Assembly (NCBI GenBank): GCA_035507915.1
Contig: DATJNS010000343.1
Location: 1-25,636 of the forward strand
Length of the DNA stretch: 25,636 nt
Direction of reading: 5' to 3'
Origin: JACQAI01 sp035507915
Lineage (GTDB): Bacteria; Pseudomonadota; Alphaproteobacteria; Elsterales; Elsteraceae
In this document: positions 24,295 through 25,636 of the stretch, piece by piece
How the letters are laid out: the number at the start of each line of letters is the position of its first letter
Numbering within the stretch: the first letter of the stretch is position 1
The notes under the pieces: generated by a model
Told to the model about the DNA's origin: nothing
The model's input: only the letters and a program-made list of their open reading frames with translations
Database searches by the model: none
Position numbers and translations under genes: made by a program

Positions 24295-24314
24295 TTATGC
24301 CTGATCAGGCATAA
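24295..24314. promoter_or_regulatory. Perfect 20-bp palindrome, probable toxin-antitoxin operator
   Basis: TTATGCCTGATCAGGCATAA is a perfect palindrome ending 21 nt before the toxin ATG. It fills the 17-nt spacer between TTGAGG (24289-24294) and TAAGTT (24312-24317) and runs 3 nt into the latter, a weak promoter-like pair, so binding there would block transcription. Autoregulation by the HTH antitoxin is the likely function. Confidence 0.65.
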
Positions 24315-24335
24315 GTTGGGCAGAGTCTCGAAGAC

Positions 24336-24734
24336 ATGGTGAAGCCGCCCGGCGAAGACCAGCCCAAACCGGTTCGTTGGGTGGGCAGCAGCAAGGAAGA
24401 CCTGAGGGATTTCCCGGAGGAGGTGCGGCGGCGGGTCGGCGGCGCCCTGTGGGAGGCGCAGGTCGGCCGTAAGGCACCCTACGCGAAGCCGCTGAAAGGG
24501 TTCGGCCATGCCGGCGTATTGGAGATTGTGGACGACTTCGACGGCGACACATTCCGCGCCGTCTACACCGTGCGCTTTGCCAGGGCGATCTATGTGCTGC
24601 ATGCCTTCCAGAAGAAATCCAGACGCGGCGTCGCCACACCCAAGGCCGAACTGAACCTGATCGACCAACGGCTCAAGAGAGCGAGAGAGGATTACGAGCA
24701 ATGGTCAAGAAGCGAAAAGCCGACATCCCGGTAA
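24336..24734 (+). CDS. HigB-like toxin (Gp49/RelE-ParE family) of a type II toxin-antitoxin pair
   Basis: 132-residue protein with the Gp49-like, HigB-type RelE/ParE-superfamily pattern: WVGSSKEDLRDFPEEVRRRVG (14-34), KPLKGFGHAGVLEIVDDFDGDTFRAVYTVRF and YVLHAFQKKSRRGVATPKAEL, followed by a helical RLKRAREDYE. Toxins of this branch are ribosome-dependent mRNA interferases. The toxin gene precedes and overlaps the antitoxin gene by 34 nt, the order typical of higBA. ATG 24336 has no strong ribosome-binding site. Codon use and base composition are less GC-rich than in the flanking genes, fitting recent acquisition. Confidence 0.88.
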   Translation: MVKPPGEDQPKPVRWVGSSKEDLRDFPEEVRRRVGGALWEAQVGRKAPYAKPLKGFGHAGVLEIVDDFDGDTFRAVYTVRFARAIYVLHAFQKKSRRGVATPKAELNLIDQRLKRAREDYEQWSRSEKPTSR

Positions 24735-25051
24735 CTGCGAGCAGCGGCAACGTATTCGCCGACATGGGTTTCCGCGAACCCGAGGAGGAGTTGACCAAGG
24801 CGCAGCTCGCGAGCCATATCCGGCAGGTAGTCAAGCGTCAGCGTTTGACCCAGGTTGCGGCGGCCGCACTCATGGGCATCGATCAGCCGAAGGTGTCGGC
24901 TCTCCTCCATGGACGGCTCGCGAACTTCTCCAGCGAGCGCCTGATGCGTCTGCTGACCACGCTGGGCCAGGATGTGGACATCACGGTCAGGACGAAACCA
25001 CGCAATCGCGCGCACGGCCGCATCCGTGTCCTTGGCGAGGTGCATGCATAG
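24701..25051 (+). CDS. HigA-like antitoxin with XRE-type helix-turn-helix
   Basis: 116 residues. An unstructured N-terminal part (1-35, probably the toxin-contacting segment) precedes an HTH domain: LTKAQLASHIRQVVKRQRLTQVAAAALMGIDQPKVSALLHGRLANFSSERLMRLLTTLGQDVDITV, where TQVAAAALMGIDQPKVSALLHG is the helix-turn-helix. Antitoxins of this kind neutralise the partner and repress the operon, probably at the palindrome 24295-24314. ATG 24701 is preceded within the toxin gene by GAGAGAGG. Ends at TAG 25049-25051. Confidence 0.9.
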   Translation: MVKKRKADIPVTASSGNVFADMGFREPEEELTKAQLASHIRQVVKRQRLTQVAAAALMGIDQPKVSALLHGRLANFSSERLMRLLTTLGQDVDITVRTKPRNRAHGRIRVLGEVHA

Positions 25052-25390
25052 GGCCTCCAGGTTCTCGGCTCCGGAGTTGCATGGATAGTCGGACGGTATG
25101 ATCACGTCCTCGGGCAGCGTGTTGAAACGAGCCTCGTCGACCACCTGGAACCCGCTCGAGTTCGTGCTCCCCCCGCAGCCCCGCGCAGGCGAAATCCTCC
25201 CTCGACCAGGCGCATCACCAGCCCTCCGCGGGGCGGAGCCGCGGCGAACACCCCGCTGTCCGGGTCTGCTACCACATACCGGAATTTCGCCTCATGCCCG
25301 CGCAATCGGGCATCCAAGGTCACGCGGGCTGCCGTTCGACTCCTGGATCGCCACTTGCACGGGAATGACGACGCGCGAGCGGAACCGACC
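25052..25390. other. Non-coding stretch with repeat-like DNA
   Basis: No reading frame here has a ribosome-binding site and a recognisable protein. Two structures are visible: an inverted pair GGCGAAAT (25188-25195) and ATTTCGCC (25284-25291), and the palindromic repeat element described separately at 25291-25372. The segment 25188-25291 between the inverted pair includes a GC-rich hairpin-forming part around 25228-25250. It may be a small mobile or degenerate element left next to the toxin-antitoxin genes. Confidence 0.5.
25291..25372. repeat. Palindromic dispersed-repeat type element
   Basis: The left end carries ATGCCCG-CGCAAT-CGGGCAT (25294-25313), a perfect 7-bp stem, followed by CCA; the right end TGGATCGCCACTTGCACGGG and AATGACG (25344-25370) is the inverted, diverged copy of the left end. 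Half-sites reading like TCATTCCCGCG...CGGGAATCCA are those of the widespread proteobacterial intergenic repeat that, when translated, gives 'RHSRASGNP'-like peptides; the minus-strand frame here indeed reads RHSRASGDP. Only one copy is in the window. Confidence 0.6.
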
Positions 25391-25636
25391 CTACCGGTTC
25401 GCTTGAGCCGGCGCCGGGGCGGCGGGCTGGGTCGCCGACGCGGGCTGCGGCACGGCGGGCGGCGTGCCAGCCCCGGTGCCTTCCTTGACCGCGGCGGTCA
25501 TCACGATGCAGGCGCTCGTGCGGTCGCGATAGAACCAGTAATCGTGCTGGGCGTCGGCGCGCTTGTAGGGGTCCCACAGATTGAGCCCGGTGCCCTTCGC
25601 CGCGCCGAGCATCGCCGAGCCGAACGGGCCGTAGAA
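25391..25636 (-). CDS. C-terminal end of an unidentified protein (5' part beyond the window)
   Basis: 81 residues and a TAG stop are visible; the frame is open to the right edge. It reads FYGPFGSAMLGAAKGTGLN, then LWDPYKRADAQHDYWFYRDRTSACIVMTAAVKEG, then a low-complexity Pro/Ala/Gln tail of about 30 residues ending QANR. The start lies outside the window; an internal Met at 25612 is unlikely to be the true start because coding character continues upstream of it. I do not recognise the family. Confidence 0.65.
   Translation of the reverse strand, partial: FYGPFGSAMLGAAKGTGLNLWDPYKRADAQHDYWFYRDRTSACIVMTAAVKEGTGAGTPPAVPQPASATQPAAPAPAQANR

Noticed and set aside
24692..25144. 150-residue minus-strand frame opposite the antitoxin
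   Set aside because: Its first 40 residues looked protein-like, but most of it lies antisense to a clear HTH gene and no ribosome-binding site precedes it.
25098..25406. 102-residue plus-strand frame
   Set aside because: Runs through the palindromic repeat element; the translation is Pro/Arg-rich with no family resemblance.

Overview
The window is GC-rich, densely coded DNA from a free-living bacterium, most likely an alphaproteobacterium. The clues are the gene order rplM-rpsI-argC, an NAD-linked formate dehydrogenase whose beta subunit fuses a NuoE-like and a NuoF-like part, an orphan Bug/TctC solute-binding protein, and FNR/FixK-type 'anaerobox' sequences. Rhodospirillales or a nearby order is a guess; no rRNA or tRNA is present to settle it. 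Functional calls rest on motif recognition and were not checked against a database.

Layout, left to right. 1-3550 (minus): formate dehydrogenase alpha subunit (runs off the left edge) and the fused diaphorase subunit. 3722-5583 (plus): an alpha/beta hydrolase and a TPR plus SGNH-type protein with less GC-biased codons. 5745-8476 (plus): an EmrA/EmrB-type efflux pair. 8491-9274 (minus): two small paralogous genes of unknown function, each preceded by its own FNR/FixK-type palindrome; this is the most unusual part of the window. 9432-13707 (minus): argC, a DUF3604 PHP-like metal hydrolase and a Bug-family periplasmic binding protein, joined by a 2-nt gap and a 4-nt overlap. 13809-14834 (minus): rpsI and rplM, closed by a UUCG-loop terminator.

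15041-19018 (plus): an FkbM methyltransferase, a crotonase-fold protein lacking both catalytic glutamates, a CoA-binding-domain protein, O-acetylhomoserine sulfhydrylase and a glutathione peroxidase; the last four are spaced by 4 nt or overlap by 4 nt. 19022-22265 (minus): TauD/TfdA dioxygenase, a second FkbM methyltransferase, an MFS transporter and a VOC protein. 22390-24163 (plus): an 88-residue conserved small protein and glycerol kinase.

24295-25051 (plus): a HigB/HigA-like toxin-antitoxin pair behind a perfect 20-bp palindrome, in visibly less GC-rich DNA. 25052-25390 holds no convincing gene but contains a palindromic dispersed-repeat type element. The last 246 bases are the C-terminal end of a minus-strand gene that continues beyond the window.

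Themes: C1/formate oxidation feeding NADH, low-oxygen regulation, sulfur amino-acid and peroxide metabolism, and scattered sugar- or polysaccharide-modifying enzymes (two FkbM proteins, one SGNH protein). No CRISPR array, insertion sequence, prophage core gene or tRNA was seen.
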